From Emticicia fluvialis (GTDB lineage Bacteria; Bacteroidota; Bacteroidia; Cytophagales; Spirosomataceae), in contig NZ_JANUSD010000004.1 in NCBI RefSeq assembly GCF_024793945.1, forward strand, positions 186,001 through 250,000: a stretch of DNA of 64,000 nt, in the 5' to 3' direction. Positions within the stretch are counted from its first letter, which is position 1; each line of letters begins with the position of its first letter. Below are positions 17,112 through 26,662 of this stretch, piece by piece. Made by a program: the position numbers and the translations under genes. The notes under the pieces were generated by a model. The model was not told the origin of the DNA, did not search any database, and saw only the letters and a program-made list of their open reading frames with translations.

Positions 17112-17119
17112 CAAAATTA
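17112..17119 (-). promoter_or_regulatory. -7 element of the Lrp-family gene
   Basis: Minus-strand TAATTTTG (TAnnTTTG) 34 bases before the ATG at 17078; transcription would begin near 17105. Confidence 0.5.
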
Positions 17120-17203
17120 AAAATAATTCTGGTAAGTATTATACCCTGTTTAGATATTTTATCTATTTTATTAAATTTTTTCAAAAAATCAATCTTTAAA
17201 TAG

Positions 17204-17211
17204 TATTTTTG
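17204..17211 (+). promoter_or_regulatory. -7 element of metH
   Basis: TATTTTTG fits TAnnTTTG; transcription would begin near 17218, leaving a leader of about 50 bases that contains the hairpin at 17232-17260. No SAM or cobalamin riboswitch motif is visible in so short a leader. Confidence 0.5.
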
Positions 17212-17231
17212 TAGGATAAATTATGTTGTTC

Positions 17232-17260
17232 AGTCATAAGGTAATTAAGGTTTTATGACT
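17232..17260 (+). promoter_or_regulatory. Inverted repeat in the metH leader
   Basis: AGTCATAA (17232-17239) and TTATGACT (17253-17260), perfect 8-bp arms, with two possible inner G-U pairs, end 8 bases before the metH ATG. It could be an operator for the divergent Lrp-type regulator or an RNA hairpin that limits ribosome access. Confidence 0.55.
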
Positions 17261-17268
17261 AAACTTAA

Positions 17269-20200
17269 ATGACATTAAAAGTGACCGACATTCGCGAAAT
17301 TCTAAAAAGCAGAATTCTGGTTCTTGACGGAGCCATGGGTTCTTTGATTCAACAATACAAACTGGGCGATGAAGATTATCGCGGAGAGAAATTCCGTGAT
17401 TTTCCGCATGAGGTGAAGGGTAACAATGATATGCTTTCTATCACCAGACCAGACGTTATCAAAGAAATCCATGCCAAGTATTTTGAGGCAGGGGCAGACA
17501 TAGCAGAGACGAATACTTTTTCTGCCACTTCAGTTGCAATGGCCGACTACCACATGGAAGATTATGTGTATGAGCTGAATTACAAGTCGGCCAGAATTGC
17601 CCGTGAAGTAGCAGACGAATTTACGGCTCGTAACCCCGGCAAGCCACGTTTTGTGGCGGGTTCTATCGGGCCAACAAACCGTACGTTGTCGCTCTCGCCT
17701 GACGTAAATGACCCCGGTTACCGTGCCATTACCTTTGATGAACTCGTTGATGCCTATTACGACCAGATACAAGGTCTGGTAGATGGCGGCGCCGATGTGC
17801 TGCTGGTTGAAACCATCTTTGACACGCTCAATGCCAAAGCAGCTTTGTTTGCCATAGATTTATACGATTCTGATAAACGAAGGGGAACCATCCGGCCACT
17901 GAATAGCCATTCAATACCAAAACAGGACAACACAAATGCCCCTTTGGCAAGAAAAGAAGTGAGGATTCCGGTAATGGTTTCAGGCACAATTACTGATGCC
18001 TCTGGCAGAACGCTTTCCGGCCAGACCACCGAAGCATTTCTGACCTCTGTGTCTCATATCGATTTATTGTCAATAGGTTTAAACTGCGCTTTGGGTGCCG
18101 ACTTAATGCGCCCCTATGTGCAGATTCTTGCAAAAGAAGCTCCTTTTCTGGTTTCTGCCCACCCCAATGCGGGCTTACCCAACGAAATGGGCGAATACGA
18201 CCAGTCGCCGGAAGAAATGGCGGACATAGTGGAGGATTTCCTACAGAACGGATTCATGAATATCATCGGTGGCTGTTGCGGCACTACACCTGCCCATATC
18301 AGGGCTATTGCCGAAGTAGCACAAAAATATAAGCCTAGGGAGATACCTGAATCCGAACCGGTACAGAAACTGTCGGGTCTTGAGCCGCTGAGAATAAGCA
18401 AAGAATCAAACTTTATTAACATCGGTGAGCGCTGTAATGTAACTGGCTCTAAGAAATTTGCGCGTTTGATTCGCGAAAATAAATACGATGAGGCTATATC
18501 AGTAGCCCGCGAGCAGGTTGAAGGTGGCGCGCAGGTGATTGATGTGAATCTGGACGAGGGAATGATTGATGGGGTAGAAGCCATGAAAACCTTCCTGAAT
18601 CTGTTGATGGCAGAACCTGACATTGCCCGATTGCCGATTATGATTGACTCCTCCAAATGGGAAGTAATAGAAGCCGGGCTGAAGTGTGTTCAGGGTAAGT
18701 CAATCGTTAACTCTATATCTCTGAAAGAAGGAGAAGAGAAATTTAAGGAGTCGGCAGAAAAGATAAAACGTTATGGCGCCTCGGCAGTTGTTATGGCATT
18801 TGACGAGCAGGGCCAGGCTGATTCTTATGAACGCCGCGTTGAAATATGTAAACGGGCATACGATATTCTGGTAAATGAGGTGAACTTCCCTGCGCAGGAT
18901 ATCATTTTCGACCCAAATATCCTTACCGTGGCCACAGGTATTGAAGAACATAACAACTATGCAGTTGATTTCATTAATGCTACCCGCTGGATAAAAGAAA
19001 ACCTGCCTGATGCCAAAGTATCTGGCGGGGTATCTAATATATCGTTCAGTTTCAGGGGTAATGAACCTGTTCGCGAAGCCATGCATACTGTTTTTCTTTA
19101 TTATGCTATTAAGGCAGGCATGGATATGGGCATTGTAAATGCCGGGCAGCTGGGTGTTTATGACGACATACCCAAAGATATGCTTGAACTTTGTGAAGAT
19201 GTGCTTTTGAACCGCAGGCCTGATGCCACCGAAAGGCTGGTAACGTTTGCCGAAACTGTGAAATCGAAAGGAAAAGAGCAGGTGATTGATAATGCCTGGA
19301 GAGAATTACCGGTTGGGAAACGATTGGAACACGCTCTGGTTAAAGGCCTGGCAGAATATATTGACCAGGACGTAGAAGAAGCCCGGCAGCAATTCGAACG
19401 GCCTTTGCAGGTGATTGAAGGCCCACTGATGGATGGCATGAACGTAGTAGGTGATTTGTTTGGTGCCGGTAAAATGTTTCTGCCTCAGGTAGTGAAATCG
19501 GCCCGTGTGATGAAAAAGGCAGTAGCCTACCTTTTGCCTTTTATTGAAGAAGAAAAGGCAGGAGGAGAAAGCTCAAGCGCAGGCAGAATATTGATGGCTA
19601 CCGTAAAAGGTGATGTGCATGACATAGGCAAAAACATTGTTGGCGTGGTATTGGGCTGTAATAATTACGAAGTGATTGACTTGGGAGTAATGGTGCCAAC
19701 CGACAAAATTCTGGCTGAGGCGAAGAAACATAATGTGGATATTATTGGCTTATCTGGTCTGATAACGCCCAGCCTGGACGAAATGGTGGGTGTGGCTAAA
19801 GAAATGGAGCGTCAGGGCTTTACCATGCCTTTACTGATTGGCGGAGCCACTACATCTCGTATCCATACAGCAGTAAAGATAGACCCGCATTATTCAGGGC
19901 CTGTTATTCACGTGTTGGATGCGTCTAAGAGTGTGCCTGTGGCAGGCAGGCTTATGCAGAATGCACAGACCCATCAGGAGATTTTTGATGAGATAAAAAC
20001 CCAATATGCCAACCTGCGCACCGAACACGCCAGCAGGCAAAAAGATAAAAACTTTGTAAGTATTGATAAAGCGCGCGATAACCGCGTGCCTATTGATTGG
20101 GTGAATTTTCAGGCAACTAAGCCTAAATTTTTAGGGACCAGAATTTTTGAAAATTATGACCTTGCCGAAATTGCAAAATATATCGACTGGACACCGTTCT

Positions 20201-21123
20201 TCCAGACCTGGCAGTTGCATGGCAAATATCCAAAGATTTTTGATGATGAAATAGTTGGTACTGAGGCCAAAAAACTGTTTAATGATGCTCAGAAAATGTT
20301 GAAGAAGGTAATTACTGAAAAATCATTAAGAGCAAGTGCAGTTATAGGTTTTTATCCGGCTAATTCAGAGGGTGACGATATAGTACTTCATAATTTTGAA
20401 GAGTTTACTTATGACCTTGCCGGACAAGGGAGTCTGAAAGGCACCGGGTATCGTGTGATGAGCAACACGGCTGTATCTGAAAAAGGCGAGTTGATTGAAA
20501 ACACCGACTCATTGGCAACATTGCATCATTTACGCCAGCAAAACCTGAAGGCCCAGAATCTGCCAAACCTTTGCTTGTCAGACTTCATTGCACCCTCAGC
20601 CTCGCATAAGGAAGATTACCTGGGCGCCTTTGCTGTTACAGCAGGCCTGGGCATAGAGGCCCTATTGGAGCAATACGAAAAAGACCATGACGATTATAAT
20701 TCAATTATGCTTAAAGCCATTGCAGACCGTTTGGCAGAGGCGTTTGCAGAGTTGATGCACGAGAAAGTTCGTAAGGATTTCTGGGGGTATGCTACCCAGG
20801 AAGAGCTTAGTAATGATGACTTGATTTCAGAGAAATATCAGGGTATTCGTCCGGCACCGGGTTATCCGGCATGCCCAGACCACACAGAAAAACGTACCTT
20901 GTTTGATTTATTACAGGCCGAAAAAATTGGTATTGAACTCACCGAAAGTTTTGCCATGTATCCGGCCAGCTCGGTGAGTGGCTGGTATTTTGCTAACCCT
21001 GAGAGTAAATACTTTACCATTGGCAAAATCAGTAAGGATCAGGTGATAGACTACGCTCAACGCAAAAATATGAATATTGAAGAGGCTGAAAAATGGCTGA
21101 GTCCGGTTTTAAACTATGATTAA
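17269..21123 (+). CDS. metH: Cobalamin-dependent methionine synthase
   Basis: Transfers the methyl group of methyltetrahydrofolate to homocysteine through cobalamin. All four modules are present in 1284 residues: homocysteine domain with zinc ligands C273, C336 and C337 (GGCCGTTPAHI), pterin-binding domain (FINIGERCNVTGSKKFAR onward), cobalamin domain with DVHDIGKNIVG, where H784 is the lower cobalt ligand, and the SAM-binding reactivation domain with RPAPGYPACPDH. Compared with E. coli (C247, C310, C311, H759), about 26 extra residues lie between 201 and 230 in the homocysteine domain. Divergent from an Lrp-family gene; followed by a terminator. Confidence 0.98.
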   Translation: MTLKVTDIREILKSRILVLDGAMGSLIQQYKLGDEDYRGEKFRDFPHEVKGNNDMLSITRPDVIKEIHAKYFEAGADIAETNTFSATSVAMADYHMEDYVYELNYKSARIAREVADEFTARNPGKPRFVAGSIGPTNRTLSLSPDVNDPGYRAITFDELVDAYYDQIQGLVDGGADVLLVETIFDTLNAKAALFAIDLYDSDKRRGTIRPLNSHSIPKQDNTNAPLARKEVRIPVMVSGTITDASGRTLSGQTTEAFLTSVSHIDLLSIGLNCALGADLMRPYVQILAKEAPFLVSAHPNAGLPNEMGEYDQSPEEMADIVEDFLQNGFMNIIGGCCGTTPAHIRAIAEVAQKYKPREIPESEPVQKLSGLEPLRISKESNFINIGERCNVTGSKKFARLIRENKYDEAISVAREQVEGGAQVIDVNLDEGMIDGVEAMKTFLNLLMAEPDIARLPIMIDSSKWEVIEAGLKCVQGKSIVNSISLKEGEEKFKESAEKIKRYGASAVVMAFDEQGQADSYERRVEICKRAYDILVNEVNFPAQDIIFDPNILTVATGIEEHNNYAVDFINATRWIKENLPDAKVSGGVSNISFSFRGNEPVREAMHTVFLYYAIKAGMDMGIVNAGQLGVYDDIPKDMLELCEDVLLNRRPDATERLVTFAETVKSKGKEQVIDNAWRELPVGKRLEHALVKGLAEYIDQDVEEARQQFERPLQVIEGPLMDGMNVVGDLFGAGKMFLPQVVKSARVMKKAVAYLLPFIEEEKAGGESSSAGRILMATVKGDVHDIGKNIVGVVLGCNNYEVIDLGVMVPTDKILAEAKKHNVDIIGLSGLITPSLDEMVGVAKEMERQGFTMPLLIGGATTSRIHTAVKIDPHYSGPVIHVLDASKSVPVAGRLMQNAQTHQEIFDEIKTQYANLRTEHASRQKDKNFVSIDKARDNRVPIDWVNFQATKPKFLGTRIFENYDLAEIAKYIDWTPFFQTWQLHGKYPKIFDDEIVGTEAKKLFNDAQKMLKKVITEKSLRASAVIGFYPANSEGDDIVLHNFEEFTYDLAGQGSLKGTGYRVMSNTAVSEKGELIENTDSLATLHHLRQQNLKAQNLPNLCLSDFIAPSASHKEDYLGAFAVTAGLGIEALLEQYEKDHDDYNSIMLKAIADRLAEAFAELMHEKVRKDFWGYATQEELSNDDLISEKYQGIRPAPGYPACPDHTEKRTLFDLLQAEKIGIELTESFAMYPASSVSGWYFANPESKYFTIGKISKDQVIDYAQRKNMNIEEAEKWLSPVLNYD

Positions 21124-21145
21124 GAGCCGATATAATAACATCAGG

Positions 21146-21173
21146 AAGGCAACTCGAAAGGGTTGTCTTTTTT
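21146..21173 (+). terminator. Intrinsic terminator after metH
   Basis: AAGGCAAC (21146-21153) and GTTGTCTT (21162-21169) pair with one G-U; six T follow. It stands 22 bases after the metH stop. Confidence 0.82.
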
Positions 21174-21190
21174 GTTAGGGGTTTTTGACC

Positions 21191-21198
21191 TAATTTTG
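21191..21198 (+). promoter_or_regulatory. -7 element of the SEC-C gene
   Basis: TAATTTTG, with TTTG 16 bases upstream (21171-21174). The expected transcript start near 21205 lies after the first in-frame start codons, which supports ATG 21226 as the true start. Confidence 0.55.
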
Positions 21199-21225
21199 TG
21201 TATTAAACTACGACAGCATTTTACT

Positions 21226-22074
21226 ATGTTCACCTACCAAATCAAAAATCCGGCTGAGGCGTTTATCAATATTGAAATAGAGCAAGGAGCGTTTGCCGGT
21301 AAAACTTTGAAATCAACAGAACTGCAACCCTGCATGGATATGACCTGCCCCTGCGGAAACATCTATTTTGCAGATGACACCGAAAATGTGTTCGCATTGG
21401 ATGTATCAACCAGCCATATTCTTAAATATACCGATAAGGATACTTTAGATGGAAGTAAAGATGCTACTCTGAAGGCATTTGAAGATGAGATTGCGCCTGC
21501 TCAATGGAAAGAACTGAATACTTTTTTCAGAGACCTGAAAGGTATGGCGTCTGAAATGGCCGAAACCGGTAAAATTGAAGCCCAATTTGCCAATTATAAA
21601 AAAGTATTGCAGGAGTCGCAGATGGTTTCTTATTATGAAATACTGCCTTGGTCTTATGACCTGCATCTGGAAATTGACGGTACAAAGTATTGGATGAGCG
21701 ATTTTTATTGCGTACAGCCGTCTTGCCAGTGTACCAGCGTAATGCTTTTGTTTTCGTTGAGTTATGATGAGCAGCCCAATCTTGAACTCTGGTTTGATTA
21801 TGCCAAGCAGGAAGTATCTATGGGCCAGCTGGACGACAAGACATTGCCGGTTACCAAAATTATCAGAGAAATTAAATACACGCAAGCTGATAGATTCAGA
21901 AAAACGTTGAGCAACCGACACAAACGGATGAACGATTTTTTTGTTGATTTTTTAAAAAGAAACAATATTACGCCCAGCATGAAGTCACCGGTGATTGGAG
22001 GTGATAATTTAGGCAGAAATGATCTGTGTGGTTGTGGAAGCGGCAAGAAATATAAAAAATGCTGTGGGGTGTAA
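21226..22074 (+). CDS. SEC-C zinc-motif protein
   Basis: A 282-residue cytoplasmic protein of unknown role. The only recognisable part is the C-terminal SEC-C motif NDLCGCGSGKKYKKCCG (CxCx8CC), which binds zinc and is also found at the tail of SecA. Near the N-terminus CMDMTCPCGNIYF offers three more cysteines, possibly a second metal site, and CVQPSCQC lies in the middle. The upstream frame to 21163 is rejected because it contains the metH terminator and this gene's own promoter element. Confidence 0.8.
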   Translation: MFTYQIKNPAEAFINIEIEQGAFAGKTLKSTELQPCMDMTCPCGNIYFADDTENVFALDVSTSHILKYTDKDTLDGSKDATLKAFEDEIAPAQWKELNTFFRDLKGMASEMAETGKIEAQFANYKKVLQESQMVSYYEILPWSYDLHLEIDGTKYWMSDFYCVQPSCQCTSVMLLFSLSYDEQPNLELWFDYAKQEVSMGQLDDKTLPVTKIIREIKYTQADRFRKTLSNRHKRMNDFFVDFLKRNNITPSMKSPVIGGDNLGRNDLCGCGSGKKYKKCCGV

Positions 22075-22090
22075 ACCAATTTAGAAAACA

Positions 22091-22119
22091 AAAAACCCTT
22101 CTATTTAGAAGAGTTTTTG
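22091..22119. terminator. Bidirectional terminator between SEC-C gene and DUF3857 gene
   Basis: Core stem CTTCT/AGAAG (22098-22102, 22107-22111), one mismatch, then C-G and an A/T run on each side (AAAAA before, TTTTT after). The two flanking genes converge here. Confidence 0.65.
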
Positions 22120-22150
22120 TTGAGCTTTATTCAAAACTTTCAATTATATT

Positions 22151-25100
22151 TTATTTCATCACAAGCGTTGTATTGTCTGCTTCTATGGCTTTTGTGATAA
22201 ACGTCTTGAACCCTGAGAAGTCTTCTGGTTTGATGTTTTCAGCTTCAGCAGTATATGTTCTCCTGATTTTTAACTGTTTATCATTAATCTTTGTAAAACT
22301 TAAATCATATATATTGCCTTTAAAACTGAGATGAACATTTTCCGGCATTTCAAGTAATTTAATTCCTCCATCAAAGTTTATTATGAGAGTTTCATCATAA
22401 TAATCAACTCGTTCATAAAAGTTATAATCGAAGTCAAAAACCCGTTCGCTGTCATCAAATATATCCAGTTTAGCAATATAGTCAGTAAAAGGAAGCTTTA
22501 ATGTTCTGAAAGAGCCTGCTTTTTTGATTTCATTTTCTACGGTATATTCATAACTGAATATAGCTGTGTCTTTTCTTGGCTCAAGCTTTTCGAATTTTAG
22601 CCAATTAAGTTTTGTGGGAGACTCAGCACCTTCTGTTATTGATTTCTTAAATTCTTCCTTGCGCTTATCTTCATCCAGATAGTAGTAAATATCACACATA
22701 TTACTTGCCTGATTTCCCGTTTTCACTACGGTCTTTTTAAAAGTGACATTATTAGAAACGGTCAGCGAGAAAGTACCGTTTCTGATTATTTTATTGTCAT
22801 AACCTTTATTCAATTTCAATGAACCTAAAGATATATTGTTACTTACATTCTTAACGGGTATCTCCAAAATAGAAGCGCCTTTATGTGAGAAATAAAGATA
22901 TCCAAAAGGTAAGTTTGTATCTGTTAGCTCAAGATACTTGCTACCACTTTTCAAATTGACTTTTACAATGCAATGATTGAAATTCAATGATGGCAGAACT
23001 ACATTTTTCTTCCCATTATCGCGGGTATTAATTAAAACAAGATTCACATCAAGGCCTGCAGCTCTTGCAATAGATGCATATAGGGTTGAAACATCTTTAC
23101 AATCACCAAGCCTGGTGTGGTAAATAGTAGAGGCTTTCTGCGGAATATAGCTACCCTGTCTGAAATCTATTGAACTGTACTGTATGTTTTTACAAACAAA
23201 ATCATAAATAATGCGTGCTTTTTCTTCATCAGTATATTTCTTATTGTCGAACAGGCTTTTTACTATTGAATGAATTGTGAAGTCGGGCTGGGCCTGCTTT
23301 TCAGACAAATCACTGTACCAGCCTGCTATATCTGCCCATGTGTTGCCCAAACTGATTTGGACGGTTGTTCCAACATCACTGAACGGAGGCGTATAGTTTT
23401 CATCTTTCAGGTTTTCTGGTGATACTGATTTCCAGTTATAAATATCAAAACCTTCAAGTTTGCTTTTTTGTGGTTTTATATTGGCATTTATTACAGTGTC
23501 TTTTATGCTTAAGCCTTCTTGAACAAACACTGTGTATTCCCTTTTATAGACGGGGCGAAATGAATTGAGTGCAAAAGAATCATAAATAAAAGAAGATGAA
23601 CTGCTGCCATTAGTCTGCTTGAAGAGATAGTCAACATATATATAATCTCCTACTTCCAGATTAGTAAATACCCACTCATCTCCATTTCTTTCTGCATCTA
23701 ACTTGCTTCCGTTCTTCTTGATGGTTTTTACTTCATTAACCTGAATTAAATCGTTTGCATCACCTGATAGCTGAATCTTCTGCCATTCTTCAATCGCTCT
23801 TTCCTGATTAATCTTTATAATATAAGAGTTTCTACTGGCTGTGGCTCTCGTTTTGAAAACAATAAATGATTTTTTCTCATTGACTATATCATAAGGTGCT
23901 TTGATTTTAGGTGAAAAATTCTTTTCATAATCTTTAATTGCTTCAACTGCATTAATTCCTATCACAACATCAAATGTAGGTTTTTCACCTTTCAGCTCTC
24001 TTATTTTTTCGTTGTATTCAAATGAAAACGGAAAAAACTTCAAGGCTTGTTCATAATAGGCAACGGCGTTTTTTTTGTCATTAATCATATTATGAAGCGC
24101 AGCCAGATCTTGCAGCGTTTCGTAATCTGACGGTCTCATTTTCAGTATGTCAAGACATACCTTGATAGCTCCTTCATAATCTCTTTTACGCGATAACAGG
24201 TTTACTATTTTTCTATCTAAAAGAGGGTCTAAAACCAGCTTTTTCTCTTCTTGCAATTTTTTTATTGCGTCTTCAATTCTTCCCTGGTCTACATAGTCGG
24301 CTTTTAATATATCACTTAGTTGGAAATTGAAATTATTCTTCAGGTATTTTTCAATTATTTCATTTGTCTTCTTTGGGTCAGGGGCTACCGACTTCTGAAT
24401 CTTATATTTTAGCTCTACAATTTCATGATCTTCAGGATATTTAGCGTAAACCTCATCTACTTTCAATACTAAATTATTTACGTCTTCATTTATACCTAAT
24501 AGAATAATATCAGAAAGCATTATTTTCTTTTCAGCATAAGGGAATTTCTCTTTTATCAGTGCTACGTATTCTTTTATTTTACTTTTATCTCTCTGGTCTA
24601 CGGCTTCTTTTAAATCATTAGCCACAATGTCATAGTCTTCAGGATATAGTTCTTTATAACTCTCGTAAGTCTTGTTCTGCTCAGTTGTGTTGTCAGAAGA
24701 TCGATAGAAATTTATCAATTCTCTTAATATTAAGTAATTGTCGGGATGCGTCTCATAGAGCTTATATAATACCTCTTCGGCAGCATTTATATCCAGTGCT
24801 CTTAAATAGGTTTTTGCCAACAAAAGTTCGTAGAGCAAATCTTCGCCTTTAGATTTCTTTTTCAGTTCTTCTACTGCAAAGAAAGGTATAGCTGTAATAG
24901 TGCCTTTGTATTTTTGATAAGCCTGATAGTCAGGCTTGGCATTCAGATAAATAGACTGATTATTAAGGTCTGTAAATCTCACATGAAAATAAGCGAAGGA
25001 TTCTTCGTAATCGCCAACTTGAACAAGAATCCTGTTGAAGCCTTTGTTGAGATGGCATTTTACCTGATAATAGTCAGCTTCTGTATGCCTTCTTTCAGGT

Positions 25101-25891
25101 TCTGAATGAACAAGTGAATCGTTCAACCATATTTTAAGCGAACCCGCATTTCCGAATTTCATCAATACATCTTGCTCATTAGGCGATTCTATGAACGACT
25201 GCCCGTAAATGATTGAATTATCGCTTGAGAAGTAATACTTTTTTATGGCAAAGCCATTTGTAGTACTTATAGGAGGTGTAAACCAGGTGACTTCAGTATT
25301 GTATTTTGCTTGAAACTTTTGCCCTTCTTTGGGTTTATATACGGCACCAACATCTTTATTAAAGCCGCTGTTCATCAGGTTGTCAAATGGACCCAGAAAC
25401 GACCATTTGCCTATTGAGTTCATACTCAACTGATATTCGTTTAATTTCTCAACGTTGTTTGAGTATATATAATGATTTGTAAAAGCTGACTTGACAATTT
25501 CATCAAACTTAGATTTTAACCTCTTGTCGGTCTCTACTTTTTTCAATAGTGCAAGCTGATAAGGAGTATGTTTACTGGATGAACCAATCACACCTTCTTC
25601 ACCCCACATAGCAAAAAGTTCAGCAGAAGGGTCGACAGAATTGTCGTAAAAATCCTTAAACAATTCGGATGCTTTATCAGGCCTACCTATAACAGTGTAG
25701 ATTAAATTCAGCGTTAGTTGAGCTTTTTCTTTGGTCTGCTTGTCTTTCAGTGCTTTCTCAAAAGAATTGATAGCATTCTTAATATCTGCATTGTCGAGAT
25801 ATTTCCAGCCTTCCTGATAATGATTTTGAGCAATAAGGTTGAAAGAAAGCGAAATGAAAAAAGAGAGTGATAAAAGAAAGGTTTTTTTCAC
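22151..25891 (-). CDS. TPR / DUF3857 / transglutaminase-like exported protein
   Basis: A 1246-residue protein beginning at GTG 25891 with a signal peptide (FLLSLSFFISLSFNLIAQ). Residues about 22-650 contain TPR-like helical repeats and a jelly-roll-like insert (GNAGSLKIWLNDSLVHSEPERR). From about 650 comes the DUF3857 domain, then a transglutaminase-like core with RLGDCKDVSTLYASIARAAG (nucleophile C931), NFNHCIVKV (His) and LELTDTNLPFG (Asp), so the Cys-His-Asp triad is complete. A C-terminal beta domain ends it. Expected outside the inner membrane, role unknown. It stands alone between two terminators. Confidence 0.85.
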   Translation of the reverse strand: MKKTFLLSLSFFISLSFNLIAQNHYQEGWKYLDNADIKNAINSFEKALKDKQTKEKAQLTLNLIYTVIGRPDKASELFKDFYDNSVDPSAELFAMWGEEGVIGSSSKHTPYQLALLKKVETDKRLKSKFDEIVKSAFTNHYIYSNNVEKLNEYQLSMNSIGKWSFLGPFDNLMNSGFNKDVGAVYKPKEGQKFQAKYNTEVTWFTPPISTTNGFAIKKYYFSSDNSIIYGQSFIESPNEQDVLMKFGNAGSLKIWLNDSLVHSEPERRHTEADYYQVKCHLNKGFNRILVQVGDYEESFAYFHVRFTDLNNQSIYLNAKPDYQAYQKYKGTITAIPFFAVEELKKKSKGEDLLYELLLAKTYLRALDINAAEEVLYKLYETHPDNYLILRELINFYRSSDNTTEQNKTYESYKELYPEDYDIVANDLKEAVDQRDKSKIKEYVALIKEKFPYAEKKIMLSDIILLGINEDVNNLVLKVDEVYAKYPEDHEIVELKYKIQKSVAPDPKKTNEIIEKYLKNNFNFQLSDILKADYVDQGRIEDAIKKLQEEKKLVLDPLLDRKIVNLLSRKRDYEGAIKVCLDILKMRPSDYETLQDLAALHNMINDKKNAVAYYEQALKFFPFSFEYNEKIRELKGEKPTFDVVIGINAVEAIKDYEKNFSPKIKAPYDIVNEKKSFIVFKTRATASRNSYIIKINQERAIEEWQKIQLSGDANDLIQVNEVKTIKKNGSKLDAERNGDEWVFTNLEVGDYIYVDYLFKQTNGSSSSSFIYDSFALNSFRPVYKREYTVFVQEGLSIKDTVINANIKPQKSKLEGFDIYNWKSVSPENLKDENYTPPFSDVGTTVQISLGNTWADIAGWYSDLSEKQAQPDFTIHSIVKSLFDNKKYTDEEKARIIYDFVCKNIQYSSIDFRQGSYIPQKASTIYHTRLGDCKDVSTLYASIARAAGLDVNLVLINTRDNGKKNVVLPSLNFNHCIVKVNLKSGSKYLELTDTNLPFGYLYFSHKGASILEIPVKNVSNNISLGSLKLNKGYDNKIIRNGTFSLTVSNNVTFKKTVVKTGNQASNMCDIYYYLDEDKRKEEFKKSITEGAESPTKLNWLKFEKLEPRKDTAIFSYEYTVENEIKKAGSFRTLKLPFTDYIAKLDIFDDSERVFDFDYNFYERVDYYDETLIINFDGGIKLLEMPENVHLSFKGNIYDLSFTKINDKQLKIRRTYTAEAENIKPEDFSGFKTFITKAIEADNTTLVMK

Positions 25892-25933
25892 GGGTTAGTC
25901 ACGTTTAGGATACTTGATATCAATACAGCAATT

Positions 25934-25974
25934 TAAAAAATTAGTGCAGGTCTTTTAATAAAAAACCTGCACTA
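25934..25974 (-). terminator. Intrinsic terminator after the DUF6580 gene
   Basis: TAGTGCAGGT (25942-25951) and ACCTGCACTA (25965-25974) pair perfectly; on the minus strand ATTTTTT follows. It also isolates the DUF3857 gene from upstream transcription. Confidence 0.85.
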
Positions 25975-25991
25975 GTAGATATATTACGCAA

Positions 25992-26546
25992 TTAAGCCAT
26001 TCTCAATACTGCAAAGCGCCTTTGTAGCAGATAGAACCCGCCAAACAAAACTCCTGAATAGAACAAGTCTCCGAGAATCTGATTTTGATAAAACTCAAGA
26101 CCTGCATTATAAGAAGCTAAAATGCCTATCCAATTATGAGGGTAATTCCCTAAAGTAGGGTTTGGGACTGGCGCTTCAGGGTATAAAAAGGCAAAGTTTG
26201 TTATCAGATAAAAAATTGTTGAACTCGCTAAAGAAGCACCGGTTACTCTTAAAACAGAAACTTTATTCAGAAAAAATATACCAATTAGGGTTACCAGCAA
26301 AAATGAGCCATAAGTTACCGGCATGCCCGAGTGGAAACCCCAACCGGTTAGCAATTCATATATGGTGTCGCTCAGAAGCATAGCCGCCATTGGTATGGCA
26401 ATTGCCACCCAACGATTGGTAAAATAAGCGCCTCCAAACAAAGCTAATGCTGCCATGGGTGTAAAATTAAACGGATGCGGCAGTATTCTTACAATGGCTG
26501 CAAGAACAATAATGGCAACAATAGTAGAAAAACGTGTAATATTCAT
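25992..26546 (-). CDS. DUF6580-family membrane protein (putative transporter)
   Basis: A 184-residue membrane protein with about five to six hydrophobic segments. IVRILPHPFNFTPMAALALFGGAYF near the N-terminus is the typical DUF6580 signature; the fold is thought to resemble ECF-type substrate-binding subunits. What it carries is unknown, and no riboswitch or transporter partner stands beside it. Start ATG 26546 is preferred over a TTG three codons earlier. Single-gene transcript. Confidence 0.8.
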   Translation of the reverse strand: MNITRFSTIVAIIVLAAIVRILPHPFNFTPMAALALFGGAYFTNRWVAIAIPMAAMLLSDTIYELLTGWGFHSGMPVTYGSFLLVTLIGIFFLNKVSVLRVTGASLASSTIFYLITNFAFLYPEAPVPNPTLGNYPHNWIGILASYNAGLEFYQNQILGDLFYSGVLFGGFYLLQRRFAVLRMA

Positions 26547-26662
26547 AAATATCAATTGTTCTGTATCAGGATTTTACTGATTATTCAGTATTAAGGATTG
26601 CAAAATTACAAAGCAAATGTAACAAACAAAAATTAATAGGTCGTTTACATTACAATCATTAA

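Noticed and set aside
17079..17268. SAM or cobalamin riboswitch before metH
   Set aside because: The predicted leader is only about 50 bases, and none of the conserved riboswitch boxes is visible.
21163..21225. Longer N-terminus of the SEC-C protein
   Set aside because: This stretch contains the metH terminator and a TAnnTTTG promoter element, so it is not translated.
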